Shown piece after piece: positions 8,288 to 16,967 of a DNA stretch of 64,000 bases; positions within the stretch are counted from its first letter, which is position 1, and every line of letters begins with the position of its first letter. The stretch is taken from contig NZ_BDEP01000005.1 of NCBI RefSeq assembly GCF_001662305.1, positions 98,382 through 162,381 on the forward strand. The letters are read 5' to 3'. Below the pieces are notes generated by a model. The model was not told the origin of the DNA. It did not search any database and saw only the letters and a program-made list of their open reading frames with translations. The position numbers were made by a program, and so were the translations under genes. This stretch comes from Halomonas caseinilytica (GTDB lineage Bacteria; Pseudomonadota; Gammaproteobacteria; Pseudomonadales; Halomonadaceae).

Positions 8288-10259
8288 GAGGGGGCTCCGA
8301 GTCTTGCGTGTCCTCCGTGACCGGCAGGGGCAGATGGAGGGTGATCATGGTGCCGATCCCCTGCGGGCCGAGCCTGGCATCGACACTGCCACCATGCGCG
8401 CCGACCATGCCCTGGCAAATGGCCAGCCCCAGGCCACTGCCATAGCGGCTGCGGTCGCCTTCGCTGCCGGTGTGGAACATGTCGAACACAGCTTCCCGCA
8501 TCTCGGGAGCGATGCCCGGCCCCTGGTCCATCACCCGGATCTCGAGCTGCCGGTGGTCGGTATCGAGCCGGCCCTGGATGCACACCTGGCCGCCCGGTGG
8601 GGAGAAGCGTGCGGCGTTGTCGATGACGTTGACCAGTGCCTGCTCGATCAGGGCGGGATGAACATGCAACAGCGGCAGGTCCGTGGGCCAGTCGAGTCGA
8701 AGCTCGAGGGGGGACAGCGCTGGCGCCAGGCGTTGCACGGCAGCCGACACCAGGTCGTCGAGGGAGATCCAGTCGCGCTCGAGCTTGAGGTTGCCGTGTC
8801 CCAGCCGGGTCATGTCCAGCAGGTTCTGGATATAGCGGTCGAGGCGTTCGCTCTCGCTGAGAATGCCGTCCAGCAGTTCCGCCTTGTCCTGCGGGCTCAA
8901 CTGCGCTTCCAGGTCGCGCAACGAGCTCGCCGAACCGATGATCGACGCCAGGGGCGTGCGCAGGTCATGGGAGACGGAGGAAAGCAGTGCCGAGCGCAGG
9001 CGTTCGTTCTCTTCCGAGACCCGCGTCGTTTCCAGTTCGCCGACCAGGCGTGTCCGTTCCAGTGCCATGGCCAGCTGGCCGACCAGCGACTCCAGCAGCG
9101 CTTCGTGATCGGGACTCAATGGCGCGGGGCGCTGCCCGAGCTTGATGCCCACCATGCCGATGCTCCGCCCCCGTGCCGACAGGGGCAGCATCCGCCAGCC
9201 TTGGTCGTCCTCGTCGAGCTGCCCGGTACCCACGCCACTGGGGCGCTGGTGCTGCCAGCTCCAGCTTGCTGCGGTCAGGGCTGGCGCATCCGGTACGGTT
9301 CCCTGTGGTATGGCCTGCCGAATGCATGGATGGCTGCCACCTGGCTCGAAATCCAGGAAGGCGACCGGGACATGCAGCCATCGCTCCAGCGCAGTGAGGC
9401 CGATATCGCACACCTGTTCCCGATCGGTCGCCGCGGAGAGGGAGCGTGAATAGGCCAGCAGTCGCTGGGACTGCTCCTGGCTGTGACGCAGGGCGTGCAG
9501 GCGTCGACGCCCGGTCCCGGCGAGTTGGCCCACCACCACGGCGACCAGCAGGAAAAAGACTACGGTGAGCAGTTGTTCCTTCTCGAGGATGGCCAGCGAG
9601 AAGCGGGGCTGCATAAAGAAGAAATTGAAGGACAAGAACCCCAAGAAGGCACTCAGCATGGCCGCCCTGGTACCGGCGAGGGCCGCACTGGCCAGTACGG
9701 CTGCGAGAAACACCAGGGAGAGGTCGGCCAGCTCCAGCCAGGCCTGCAGGAGCCAGGCGGACCCCAGGGCACAAAGGGACGTCGCCGTCGCGATCGCGGG
9801 TTCGCGCAACTGGAATCGCTGCCAGGTCCTGCGTGGACGGAAGCGGGGACGCTTGCTGGTCTCGGCGATCATGACCAGGTCGAATGCGCCGCCCGCATGG
9901 AGCAGGCGCTCGGGTAGCGAGCGACGCCAGAAGCGCCATCCGGAAGGACGCGAACAGCCCACCAGCAGGGTCGTGATACGGTGCTCGTCGGCGTAATGGA
10001 GCAGCTCCGCCACACGGTCCTGACCCTGGATCGTGTGCATTTCGCCGCCCAGGCGAGCGACCTTGGAAGCGTCCTGCTCCAGGACGAGGCGTCTGTCGGC
10101 ATCGAGGCGGCCGCCGTCGACATGCACAGCCCCCCAGGGCAACTGCTCGCGTTCGGCGAGACGGTGAGCCGAGCGGATCAGCGCGGCATCCTCGCTGCTA
10201 CCGCTGAGCGCCGCCAGCACACGCGGGCCATGCAAGGAGGTGTTGGACGATCGGGTCAT
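8277..10259 (-). CDS. KdpD-like sensor histidine kinase lacking the N-terminal KdpD sensor domain
   Basis: This is a roughly 660-residue kinase. Domains in order: a universal-stress-protein-like region (about 15-130, with LLVGCSRPSGWRFWRRSLPE), a four-helix DUF4118 membrane block (about 150-240), a GAF-like region (about 270-400), then HisKA with the phosphohistidine near 431 (SSVSHDLRTPLASIIG) and a HATPase domain (NVIDNAARFSPPGG, DQGPGIAPEM, GSGLGLAICQG). Canonical KdpD is about 890 residues and begins with a nucleotide-binding KdpD domain that is absent here. The start chosen is the ATG complementary to 10257-10259, preceded by AGGAAG; an ATG ten codons earlier is also possible. It sits 66 bp after trkH and overlaps kdpE. 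Confidence 0.9.
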   Translation of the reverse strand: MTRSSNTSLHGPRVLAALSGSSEDAALIRSAHRLAEREQLPWGAVHVDGGRLDADRRLVLEQDASKVARLGGEMHTIQGQDRVAELLHYADEHRITTLLVGCSRPSGWRFWRRSLPERLLHAGGAFDLVMIAETSKRPRFRPRRTWQRFQLREPAIATATSLCALGSAWLLQAWLELADLSLVFLAAVLASAALAGTRAAMLSAFLGFLSFNFFFMQPRFSLAILEKEQLLTVVFFLLVAVVVGQLAGTGRRRLHALRHSQEQSQRLLAYSRSLSAATDREQVCDIGLTALERWLHVPVAFLDFEPGGSHPCIRQAIPQGTVPDAPALTAASWSWQHQRPSGVGTGQLDEDDQGWRMLPLSARGRSIGMVGIKLGQRPAPLSPDHEALLESLVGQLAMALERTRLVGELETTRVSEENERLRSALLSSVSHDLRTPLASIIGSASSLRDLEAQLSPQDKAELLDGILSESERLDRYIQNLLDMTRLGHGNLKLERDWISLDDLVSAAVQRLAPALSPLELRLDWPTDLPLLHVHPALIEQALVNVIDNAARFSPPGGQVCIQGRLDTDHRQLEIRVMDQGPGIAPEMREAVFDMFHTGSEGDRSRYGSGLGLAICQGMVGAHGGSVDARLGPQGIGTMITLHLPLPVTEDTQDSEPPHAD

Positions 10260-10325
10260 GGCGGCTTCCTGAGCGTTGTCCGGCATCATGGGAAAGTCAC
10301 GTCAAACGTCATGGCAAAGAGGCCG

Positions 10326-11804
10326 CTATTGTCGCCAGAACATGGGCGTCAGCAGAACCAGTACCGTGAGGATCTCCAGGCGGCCCATCAGCATGCCTGC
10401 GCAGAGTAGCCACTTGGCGGCATCCGGCAATGGCGCGAAGTTGCCGGCAGGACCGATCGTCTCGCCCAGGCCGGGGCCGACATTGGTGACCGCCGTGGCC
10501 GCACCGGTCAGGGCCGTGATGAGATCGAGTCCCAGCAGGCTCAGCCCAAGGGCCAGGCCGGCGACCGTCAGGAAGAAGAAGAACGAAAAGGCCACCACAC
10601 CTCGGGTGATGTCATCGGTCAGCGGCTGGTTGTTGTAGCGCGAGACGAAGACGCCGCTGGCGTGGATCAGATAACGCAGTTGGTTGCGCAGCAGCAGCAT
10701 GGCCACCTGGAACCGAAAGATCTTCATGCCGCCGCTGGTGGAACCACTGCATCCGCCCACGAAGGTGAGATAGAAGAAGGCCACGACGGGCATGGCCCCC
10801 CAGGCGCTGTAATCATCGGAGGCATAGCCCGTGGTGGTGACCACGGAGATGACGTTGAACGTCACGTGAGTCAGTGAGGTAAAAGGTGCCGAGCCCTGAC
10901 CGATTCGCCAGGCCGTGAGTGCCAGGATGACGATCAGCAGCAGCAACAGCAGGCCTTGTACCTGCTGGTCACGCACCAGGGCCAGGCGCGAGCCCCGCAG
11001 GAAGCGGATGTAGAGCACGAACGGCAAGGCGCCGCACAGCATGAACAGGCTGCCCATCCAGAGCAGTTGTGGCTGTTCGGCATAGGCGCCGAAGGACGCA
11101 TCGGAGTTGGCGAAGCCGCCGGTGGCCAGTGAGGTCATGGCATGCACGACGGCATCGAGCGGGGTCATGCCGCCCAGGTAGTAGGCCAGTGCGGCCAGCG
11201 CGGTGAAGCCACAGTAGATGCTCAGGGTCGCCTTGGCGATGCCGCCCGTGCGTGGCATCACCTTGTCGGACCAGTCGGAGGATTCGGTGTGGAACAGGCG
11301 CATGCCGCCTACCTTGAGGAACGGCAGGATGGCGATCCCCATGACGATGATGCCGATGCCGCCGAGCCACTGCATGATACCGCGCCAGAGCTTGAGGCCA
11401 TCCGAGAGCTCCTCGATATGCACCAGTATCGTCGACCCTGTGGTGGTGATGGCCGAGACGGATTCGAAGACCGCGTTGGTCAGGGTCAGTTGTGGTGCGC
11501 CCAGCGCCAGCGGCAGGCTGGCAAAGCCGCTGATGGTCACCCAGCTCAGCGTCGTCAGCACGAACATCTGCCAGGGCTTGAGGCTGATGGGAACTCGCCA
11601 GGTAACGAGCCACGATAGCGCCGCCGCCGCGAGCACGATGGCGATCGACAGGCCGAATGCCATGGCATCGGGCTCGCCTTCGACGATCAGTATCAGCAGT
11701 GGAATCGCCATGAACATGGCCAGCACTACCCATAACACGGCGAGCACCTTGAGAATGGGTGCCCACCGGCGCAGTGCATCCGTGACCCTCCGGACGTCAG
11801 GCAT
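10326..11804 (-). CDS. trkH: TrkH-family potassium uptake protein
   Basis: The 492-residue integral membrane protein has the four pore-loop repeats of Trk/Ktr potassium translocators: SAITTTGSTIL in the first, MTSLATGGFANSD in the second, SVVTTTGYASDD in the third and ATAVTNVGPGLGE in the fourth. TrkH imports potassium together with cytoplasmic NAD-binding TrkA, which is not in this window. The start is the ATG complementary to 11802-11804, preceded by AGGAGGGCC; 18 further upstream codons are open but lack a site. It heads the trkH-kdpD-kdpE run, so potassium uptake is probably controlled by, or controls, the two-component pair. In halophiles potassium uptake is part of the first response to salt shock. 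Confidence 0.94.
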   Translation of the reverse strand: MPDVRRVTDALRRWAPILKVLAVLWVVLAMFMAIPLLILIVEGEPDAMAFGLSIAIVLAAAALSWLVTWRVPISLKPWQMFVLTTLSWVTISGFASLPLALGAPQLTLTNAVFESVSAITTTGSTILVHIEELSDGLKLWRGIMQWLGGIGIIVMGIAILPFLKVGGMRLFHTESSDWSDKVMPRTGGIAKATLSIYCGFTALAALAYYLGGMTPLDAVVHAMTSLATGGFANSDASFGAYAEQPQLLWMGSLFMLCGALPFVLYIRFLRGSRLALVRDQQVQGLLLLLLIVILALTAWRIGQGSAPFTSLTHVTFNVISVVTTTGYASDDYSAWGAMPVVAFFYLTFVGGCSGSTSGGMKIFRFQVAMLLLRNQLRYLIHASGVFVSRYNNQPLTDDITRGVVAFSFFFFLTVAGLALGLSLLGLDLITALTGAATAVTNVGPGLGETIGPAGNFAPLPDAAKWLLCAGMLMGRLEILTVLVLLTPMFWRQ

Positions 11805-11961
11805 GAAAGAGGCCCTCCTTTGCATCCACCTCACCGACGATGAGAAACATGAAAGCACGAGGTGACGTAAAAAGTCCGTAAAACTGCGGAGGCTGATGGT
11901 ATTCGGGGAGGGGGCTCAGCGGTAGCTAGCTTGGTGGCCCTGGATCTCCTGCTGCTCACCC

Positions 11962-12335
11962 ATGAGCCGGCAGACTGCGAACCCACTATCGACGAGATTC
12001 CGCGGACTGGTGCGCCGGTGCGGTGATAGTGAGCACATCGCCATCGAGAGTGCCACCCCGGAGGCGGCCTTCGAGTTGCAGCGGCGCGGCTATCGCGTGC
12101 TGGACGCCCAGGAGCCCCTTGAACTGGCGCGTGCCTTCAAGGTGCCCAACGAGATCAAGATGGTGCGCTCATCATGGCGGGTTGTGGAAGAGGCATGACG
12201 CTCTGCGTGGAAAGCTTCATCGGCCACGAGGACGGCGGCGAGGGCGTCAAGCTCGAGGAACAGTTGTATATTCGCGACGACGGCCGGGTCGAGCTGCTGT
12301 CGGATTATCCCTTCGATCCCAGGCTGACGGCCTAG
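11962..12335 (+). pseudogene. Internally deleted relic of an M24 (Xaa-Pro peptidase / DddP-like) gene
   Basis: Two pieces of one family lie head to tail in different frames. The first (11962-12195) ends in VLDAQEPLELARAFKVPNEI plus KMVRSSWRVVEEA, the segment that precedes the catalytic pita-bread domain in creatinase/DddP-type proteins. The second begins at 12194 with MTLCVESFIGHEDGGEGVKL and ends EEQLYIRDDGRVELLSDYPF DPRLTA, the family's C-terminus. The roughly 170 residues normally between them, with most metal ligands, are gone, and the junction shifts the frame. I read this as a deletion pseudogene, not two small genes. It lies just upstream of a betaine-type binding protein; DddP-type enzymes act on the betaine analogue DMSP, so a lost osmolyte-related function is a speculative reading. 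Confidence 0.8.
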
Positions 12336-12471
12336 GCCGTGTCCCGGCAGGGGCGTCGCTGCCATTCCCTTTTCTCATGGCCGGCATTCTCAATCCAGGG
12401 GCGGGGAAGGGCACAGACCTTGTTACTATCGAGCATCGATAACATAACGCGAGAACGGGGAGACCTCTCAA

Positions 12472-13341
12472 ATGAAGAAAGCCTCATCCGCATTGCTGGC
12501 TCTTGCCCTCATCCCGGCGAGCCAGGCCCTCATGGCACAGGACAAGGAACTGGTCATCGGCACCAATAACTGGGCCGAGAATATCGCCGTCGCCAATATG
12601 TGGAAGATTCTGCTGGAGGACGAGTACGGTTACGACGTCAAACTCTCCAATGTTAGCAAGAATGCGCTCTACGCGGCCATGTCCCAGGGTGACATCGATA
12701 TCTCCATGGAGATCTGGCTGCCGATCACCGACAAGCCCTTCCTCGAACCCTACAAGGACGAGCTCCAGGTGCACGATGCCTGGTACGAGGGCGCCGGGCT
12801 GGGGCTGGTCGTGCCCAGCTACGTCGATATCGACACCATTCCGGAACTCAAGGAACGTGCGGATGACTTCGAGTATCAAGGCAGTCCCTCGATCCTGGGC
12901 ATCGACAGTGGCTCCGCGATCGCCGGTTTGACCGACGACGCCATCGAGCAGTACGAACTGCCGCTGTCGCAGGTCAACAGCTCAGGCCCCGCCATGATGG
13001 CGGCCCTCGACGGTGCCTACGCAAGCGAGGAACCCATCGTCGTGACCCTGTGGAGCCCGCACTGGGCCTTCGCCGAATATGATCTCAAGTATCTCGAGGA
13101 TCCCGAGGGCGTCTATGGCGAGAACGAAACCATCTACTGGTTCTCGCGCGGCGACTTCGCCGGCGATGATCCCTGGCTGACCGAGGTGCTGAATGCCTGG
13201 AAAATGGACGACGACAGCCTCGGTGGACTCATGGCGACCATTGAGGAAGTCGGTGACCCCGAGGAAGGCGCCCAGCAGTGGATCGACAACCACCGCGACA
13301 CCATTGATCCGTGGCTGGCTGCGGGCGAGGCAGCCGAGTGA
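12472..13341 (+). CDS. Glycine betaine-type ABC transporter substrate-binding protein
   Basis: The 289-residue OpuAC-type protein has a cleavable signal peptide (MKKASSALLALALIPASQAL, cleavage after about residue 22). The mature part starts KELVIGTNNWAENIAVANMW, and WLPITDKPFLEPY and VVTLWSPHWAFAEYDLKYL contain the tryptophans that form aromatic cages for quaternary ammonium ligands in this family. Asp/Glu-rich surface composition fits a halophile. No permease or ATPase gene is adjacent, so it is an orphan binding protein here. The start follows GGGGAG at 12457-12462. The ligand (betaine, choline, DMSP or similar) cannot be decided from sequence alone. Confidence 0.9.
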   Translation: MKKASSALLALALIPASQALMAQDKELVIGTNNWAENIAVANMWKILLEDEYGYDVKLSNVSKNALYAAMSQGDIDISMEIWLPITDKPFLEPYKDELQVHDAWYEGAGLGLVVPSYVDIDTIPELKERADDFEYQGSPSILGIDSGSAIAGLTDDAIEQYELPLSQVNSSGPAMMAALDGAYASEEPIVVTLWSPHWAFAEYDLKYLEDPEGVYGENETIYWFSRGDFAGDDPWLTEVLNAWKMDDDSLGGLMATIEEVGDPEEGAQQWIDNHRDTIDPWLAAGEAAE

Positions 13342-13488
13342 CCGATGTCACCGAGCAAGCCGCCGGTGGCTCGCCAGCCCAGTGGGCACCGAAGCCCGTG
13401 AGGCATGAATGTCCACCGTACTCGCAGGACCGCGTCAGGGCGTGGTCCTGCTTCAGGGGATCGATCATGGCCGGCACTCGGCCCCATT

Positions 13489-14277
13489 TTATATGGCAGG
13501 GTAGTCTTCGGGATGGTCGGGCCAGGACGTCAGAACCTCGAAACCTTCCTCGGTGACGGCCACCATGTGCTCCCATTGAGCCGATAGGGAGCGGTCCTTC
13601 GTGATGACTGTCCAGTCATCGCTCAACGTTCTCACGAAACGTTTTCCCGCATTGATCATGGGTTCGATGGTAAAGATCATGCCGGGCCTGAGTTGCAGTC
13701 CCTCTCCTGGCTGCCCGTAATGCAGAATCTGCGGCTCATCGTGGTAGACCCGGCCGATGCCGTGCCCGCAATACTCTTGAACGACGCTATAACCGTTCCG
13801 GTGGGCAACGGTTTGAATGGCGTGCCCGATATCTCCGAGCGTCGCGTCGGGGCGCACGGCGTGAATACCGGCACGCATGGCGTCATAGGTCGTTTTCACC
13901 AAGTGCCGTGCCTTGGTGCTGGGCGTGCCAACGAAGTACATGCGACTCGTATCGCCATACCAGTCGTCTTTGATCAGCGCGACATCGATGTTGACGATGT
14001 CGCCATCCTTCAACGCCTTGTCCGACGGTATGCCGTGACACACCACATGATTGATAGAGGTGCAGATTGTCTTCGTGAAGCCTTGATAGCCCACGTTAGC
14101 CGGAATGGCTTGCTGCACGTTGACGATGTAATCGTTGCAGATCCGGTCAAGTTCGTCGGTCGTGACCCCCGGCTGAACATAAGGCGCAATCATGGTGAGC
14201 ACTTCAGCGGCCAGCTTTCCGGCAGTACGGGACATGGCCAGGTCGGTAGGCGTGTGGATCGTGATCTCGCTACCCAT
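13489..14277 (-). CDS. map: Type I methionine aminopeptidase (paralogue linked to a ParD-like gene)
   Basis: The 262-residue pita-bread metallopeptidase removes initiator methionine. Metal ligands are visible: Asp in VNIDVALIKDDWYGDTSRMY, His in QEYCGHGIGRVYHDEP, Glu in IFTIEPMINAGKR and Glu in SAQWEHMVAVTEEG. The conserved substrate His is in INHVVCHGIPS. The start is the ATG complementary to 14275-14277, which lies inside the end of the upstream ParD-like gene (8-base overlap), so the two are cotranslated. Housekeeping map usually sits next to rpsB; this separate copy with a small DNA-binding partner is a recurrent but less studied arrangement. Confidence 0.93.
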   Translation of the reverse strand: MGSEITIHTPTDLAMSRTAGKLAAEVLTMIAPYVQPGVTTDELDRICNDYIVNVQQAIPANVGYQGFTKTICTSINHVVCHGIPSDKALKDGDIVNIDVALIKDDWYGDTSRMYFVGTPSTKARHLVKTTYDAMRAGIHAVRPDATLGDIGHAIQTVAHRNGYSVVQEYCGHGIGRVYHDEPQILHYGQPGEGLQLRPGMIFTIEPMINAGKRFVRTLSDDWTVITKDRSLSAQWEHMVAVTEEGFEVLTSWPDHPEDYPAI

Positions 14278-14530
14278 GGGAAGCCGCCTCTTCGTCATGG
14301 GCCTGTGCAAGGCCCTTGGCGCCGGCAAGTGCTTGTAAATCCAGCCCGCCTGCCTGTTCAGCGCGGATCAGCAAGCGACTGAGTTCGCTATGATCCAGAT
14401 CCGGATGTAGCTCAGCCAGCATGCCGATGCGCATCCAATGCTCGGCTTGGGCATTGATCGACCGGCTAAGCGCGTGACTGGTGAGGCGTAGAACCTCATG
14501 CATGTCCTCGGAAATTTTCACGATCCCCAT
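14270..14530 (-). CDS. ParD-like ribbon-helix-helix family protein
   Basis: This 86-residue protein starts MGIVKISEDMHEVLRLTSHA and continues LSRSINAQAEHWMRIGMLAE. It is an RHH-type N-terminus followed by helices, recognised as the ParD-like antitoxin family. The start is the ATG complementary to 14528-14530. No ParE-type toxin follows; the next gene, overlapping by eight bases, is methionine aminopeptidase. Two tandem 11-bp repeats lie 17-39 bp upstream of the start and may be its operator. A role as autorepressor of the pair, or as a partner of the peptidase, is an inference. Confidence 0.85.
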   Translation of the reverse strand: MGIVKISEDMHEVLRLTSHALSRSINAQAEHWMRIGMLAELHPDLDHSELSRLLIRAEQAGGLDLQALAGAKGLAQAHDEEAASHG

Positions 14531-14547
14531 GACGACCTCACTTATAT

Positions 14548-14569
14548 ATGATTCGTATATGTTTCGTAT
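14548..14569 (-). promoter_or_regulatory. Tandem 11-bp repeat, probable operator of the parD-like/map pair
   Basis: Read on the plus strand, ATGATTCGTAT (14548-14558) is followed directly by ATGTTTCGTAT (14559-14569), ten of eleven bases identical and exactly one helical turn apart. The block lies 17-39 bp upstream of the parD-like start in an AT-rich patch (it adjoins TATATA at 14544-14549). Ribbon-helix-helix proteins typically bind short tandem or inverted repeats in their own promoters, so autoregulation is the simplest reading. Confidence 0.6.
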
Positions 14570-14821
14570 GCTATGCAAGGCGTGGCCATTTGGCAACTCA
14601 TGAGCTCCGCAAGACAAGGGGCCGTGGTTGAACATGGAGCACGGTATTGTCCAGCCAGGGCTGCCTTGGCTATAAGCGTATAGCGTTACGTCCCGGCTTA
14701 TGGTCCTCGGTGGCACTGATGAAGGCTTGAGGTCACTTAGGCTTAGCAGCACCTGCTGGCCAGCCTGGGTGGCATAGGGGCCACTGCTGAAGGGTGGGTG
14801 AAACCGTGATTTCCAATAATA
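14570..14821. other. Intergenic stretch without a recognisable gene
   Basis: Between the ParD-like operator and the TetR promoter no open frame with family-like composition was found on either strand. The minus-strand frame covering it is an upstream extension of the ParD-like gene with no ribosome site. No terminator or repeat was recognised. Confidence 0.5.
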
Positions 14822-14859
14822 AAACCGACTTGACGGTTTGTTTTTTGCGATGCTATCTG
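14822..14859 (+). promoter_or_regulatory. Promoter with overlapping palindromic operator for the TetR-family gene
   Basis: AAACCG (14822-14827) and CGGTTT (14834-14839) form a perfect inverted repeat around ACTTGA. A -35-like TTGACG (14830-14835) sits within it, and a -10-like TATCTG lies at 14854-14859 with an 18-bp spacer. The TetR gene begins 46 bp further on. A palindrome covering the -35 box is the expected layout for autorepression by a TetR-type dimer. Confidence 0.5.
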
Positions 14860-14905
14860 TGTGAGAGGCCATACAACAACAAGCGCCAACGAAGAGACCA
14901 TCATC

Positions 14906-15490
14906 ATGAAGTGGCAGCAACGCAAAAGCTGGGAAACACGCCGTAAGCTACTGAATGCCGCGCTGATCTGCCTGGAACGCGATGGGTTTCACAGCTTCCG
15001 GCTGGATCGCGTCGCCGGCGAGGCCGGTGTATCGAAAGGGGCCTTGACGCACCACTTTGCCAACAAGGACGACCTGTTGGTCCATGCCATCGAGAAGGTG
15101 CTGGATGAGTTCGTCGAGGCATTGGCTTGCGGTGCCGATGAGTTTCACGACGGTCATCTGACGCTGGATGGGTTTCTCGATCTGGTGTGGCATTACATGA
15201 GCGGTCAGTTATATATGGTGACGCTCGAAATTGCCCTGAAGGCACGCCACGAGCCGGATTTCAAGAATCTGTTGACGCCCCAGGTGCGGCGCTTCCATTC
15301 ACGCATCGATGATATCTGGGAACGGCTGTTTCCCCATCTTCCTCCCGAGAGATCCCGTCATTTGATGAATCTTTCCATGAACCTGCTTCGTGGCATGGGA
15401 ACGCAGAGCGTGTTCCGAGAAGATTCTCAATATTTCAACGAACTATTGAACAGTTGGAAAGCCATTCTGCGACAGGAAGTCGCTTCCTGA
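14906..15490 (+). CDS. TetR/AcrR-family transcriptional regulator
   Basis: The 194-residue regulator has an N-terminal helix-turn-helix: RRKLLNAALICLERDGFHSF, then VAGEAGVSKGALTHHFANKD. The C-terminal half is a helical ligand-binding domain of the TetR_C_6-like class (LVWHYMSGQLYMVTLEIALK). The start is ATG 14906. A palindrome overlaps its promoter. The symporter and amidohydrolase genes follow in the same direction (72 bp and 10 bp gaps), so it probably controls uptake and hydrolysis of whatever small molecule they handle. Confidence 0.88.
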   Translation: MKWQQRKSWETRRKLLNAALICLERDGFHSFRLDRVAGEAGVSKGALTHHFANKDDLLVHAIEKVLDEFVEALACGADEFHDGHLTLDGFLDLVWHYMSGQLYMVTLEIALKARHEPDFKNLLTPQVRRFHSRIDDIWERLFPHLPPERSRHLMNLSMNLLRGMGTQSVFREDSQYFNELLNSWKAILRQEVAS

Positions 15491-15562
15491 GCGTGACGGT
15501 GCGCTATCACTCTTCCGTGCGCCATCTCCTACCCATAACAATCTCAATCAGGAATTGAAGTC

Positions 15563-16957
15563 ATGCATGAAACTATATTGATTGCTTATCTGATCTTGAT
15601 GGTCCTGGCAGGCATCTATTTCTCGAAGCGCAAAGTCCGTGATGATGCCGACTTCCTTGTAGCGGGGCGCTCGCTGCCATTCTTCGTCGTAACGGGGACG
15701 CTACTTGCCACCTTTGTCGGTTCTGGATCGGTGATTGGCGGTGCGAGCTTTGTCTTCCAGAACGGTCCGGGGGCCGCGATTTTCTTTTTCGCCGGCACGC
15801 CCATCGGGGCGTTCATCATGTACTGGTTCCTGGCCAGGCGTATCCGTGACTCCGAGGCGACGACCATTCCCGAGTTGATTGAGAGCCGGTACGGAAGCTT
15901 GGCGCGTACGGTCGCTTCACTGATCATCCTGCTGGCCTACATCGGTATCGTTTCCTATCAGTTTCTGGGTGGTGGCTATGCGCTCAACATTGCCTTCGGC
16001 CTGCCGACCTGGCAGGGCACACTGATATCGGCAGGCATCATTACCCTGCTTGCCATGCTGGGTGGGCTGGTGTCGGTTGCCTACACAGATTTCATCAGCG
16101 CGATCATCATTTTTGTCAGCATGTTGATTGGTGTACCGATTGTCTTGAGCGAACTTGGTGGGTTCTCGGGCATGCTGGCGGCCTTGCCGAGCGAACAACG
16201 TACCCTGACCGGGGGGCTCAGTGCATGGTAGGCAATCAGCTATTTCCTGCCCTTGTTTCTCCTGCTGCTTGGTGACCAGAATCTCTTCCAGCGTTTTGCC
16301 GCAGCCAGGGACTCAGGCACGGCTCGCCGTTCGGCGATGGGATTCATGGTCACGGGGTTTGTCTGCATCGTGCTTATCGTCCTCTTGGTCAGTAGCACAC
16401 GCGTGTTATTCCCCGATATCAATCCTGACACCGCCATGCTGGTCATGGCACAGCAAGGATTGCCGAGCGTGCTGGGCGCATTGCTGCTGTCTTCGGTCGT
16501 GGCCCTCATCCTGACGACGGGGAATTCCTATTTGCTCTCGTCTTCGGCCAATCTGACACAGGATATCATCACCGGCCTGTTCAAGGTCTCGATCCCGGCA
16601 GCGAAACGCCTGATCTTCAATCGAATCAGTGTTACGGCGCTGGGGATTGTCGCTTATATCCTGGGTGCGTTTTTCCCCAGTGTTCTGGCCATCCAGATGT
16701 ACTCGTACGGCATGTACGGGGCGGCCATCACCCCGGCCTTGCTCGCCGCCCTGCTATGGAAGCGTGCCACGCCTTCAGGAGGGCTGGCCGGCATGCTCAC
16801 CGGTGGTGCGGTCACGCTGATCTGGGAGATCGGCCTGAGCAAACCGCTCGAGTGGAACAGCGTGCTGGTCGCCATGCCATTGGCCACGTTCGCGCTCGTT
16901 GTTGTCAGCCTGTTGACACAACCCGCATCGAGCCACACGCAAACCACACGAGGATAA
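15563..16957 (+). pseudogene. Sodium:solute symporter (SSS family) interrupted by one in-frame TAG
   Basis: A single reading frame of 464 codons encodes a complete SSS-family symporter apart from one amber codon at 16229-16231 (codon 223). Before the stop: FLVAGRSLPFFVVTGTLLAT and GGLVSVAYTDFISAIIIFVS; after it, in the same frame: ISYFLPLFLLLLGDQNLFQR and ALLLSSVVALILTTGNSYLL. These are the expected consecutive transmembrane blocks. A CAG-to-TAG change is the simplest origin. No other damage is visible, so the lesion is recent, a sequencing error, or suppressed. An ATG at 16253 could in principle restart translation, but half a transporter is unlikely to work. It lies 10 bp before the amidohydrolase gene. 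Confidence 0.8.
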
Positions 16958-16967
16958 GGAGTTCTGC

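Noticed and set aside
8046..9449. A 467-codon plus-strand frame
   Set aside because: It is a shadow of the kinase and regulator genes on the minus strand and has no family-like segments.
16229..16231. Programmed readthrough or pyrrolysine at the symporter TAG
   Set aside because: No pyl genes or special hairpin are seen, and the family has no known TAG-encoded residue; a point mutation or base error is simpler.
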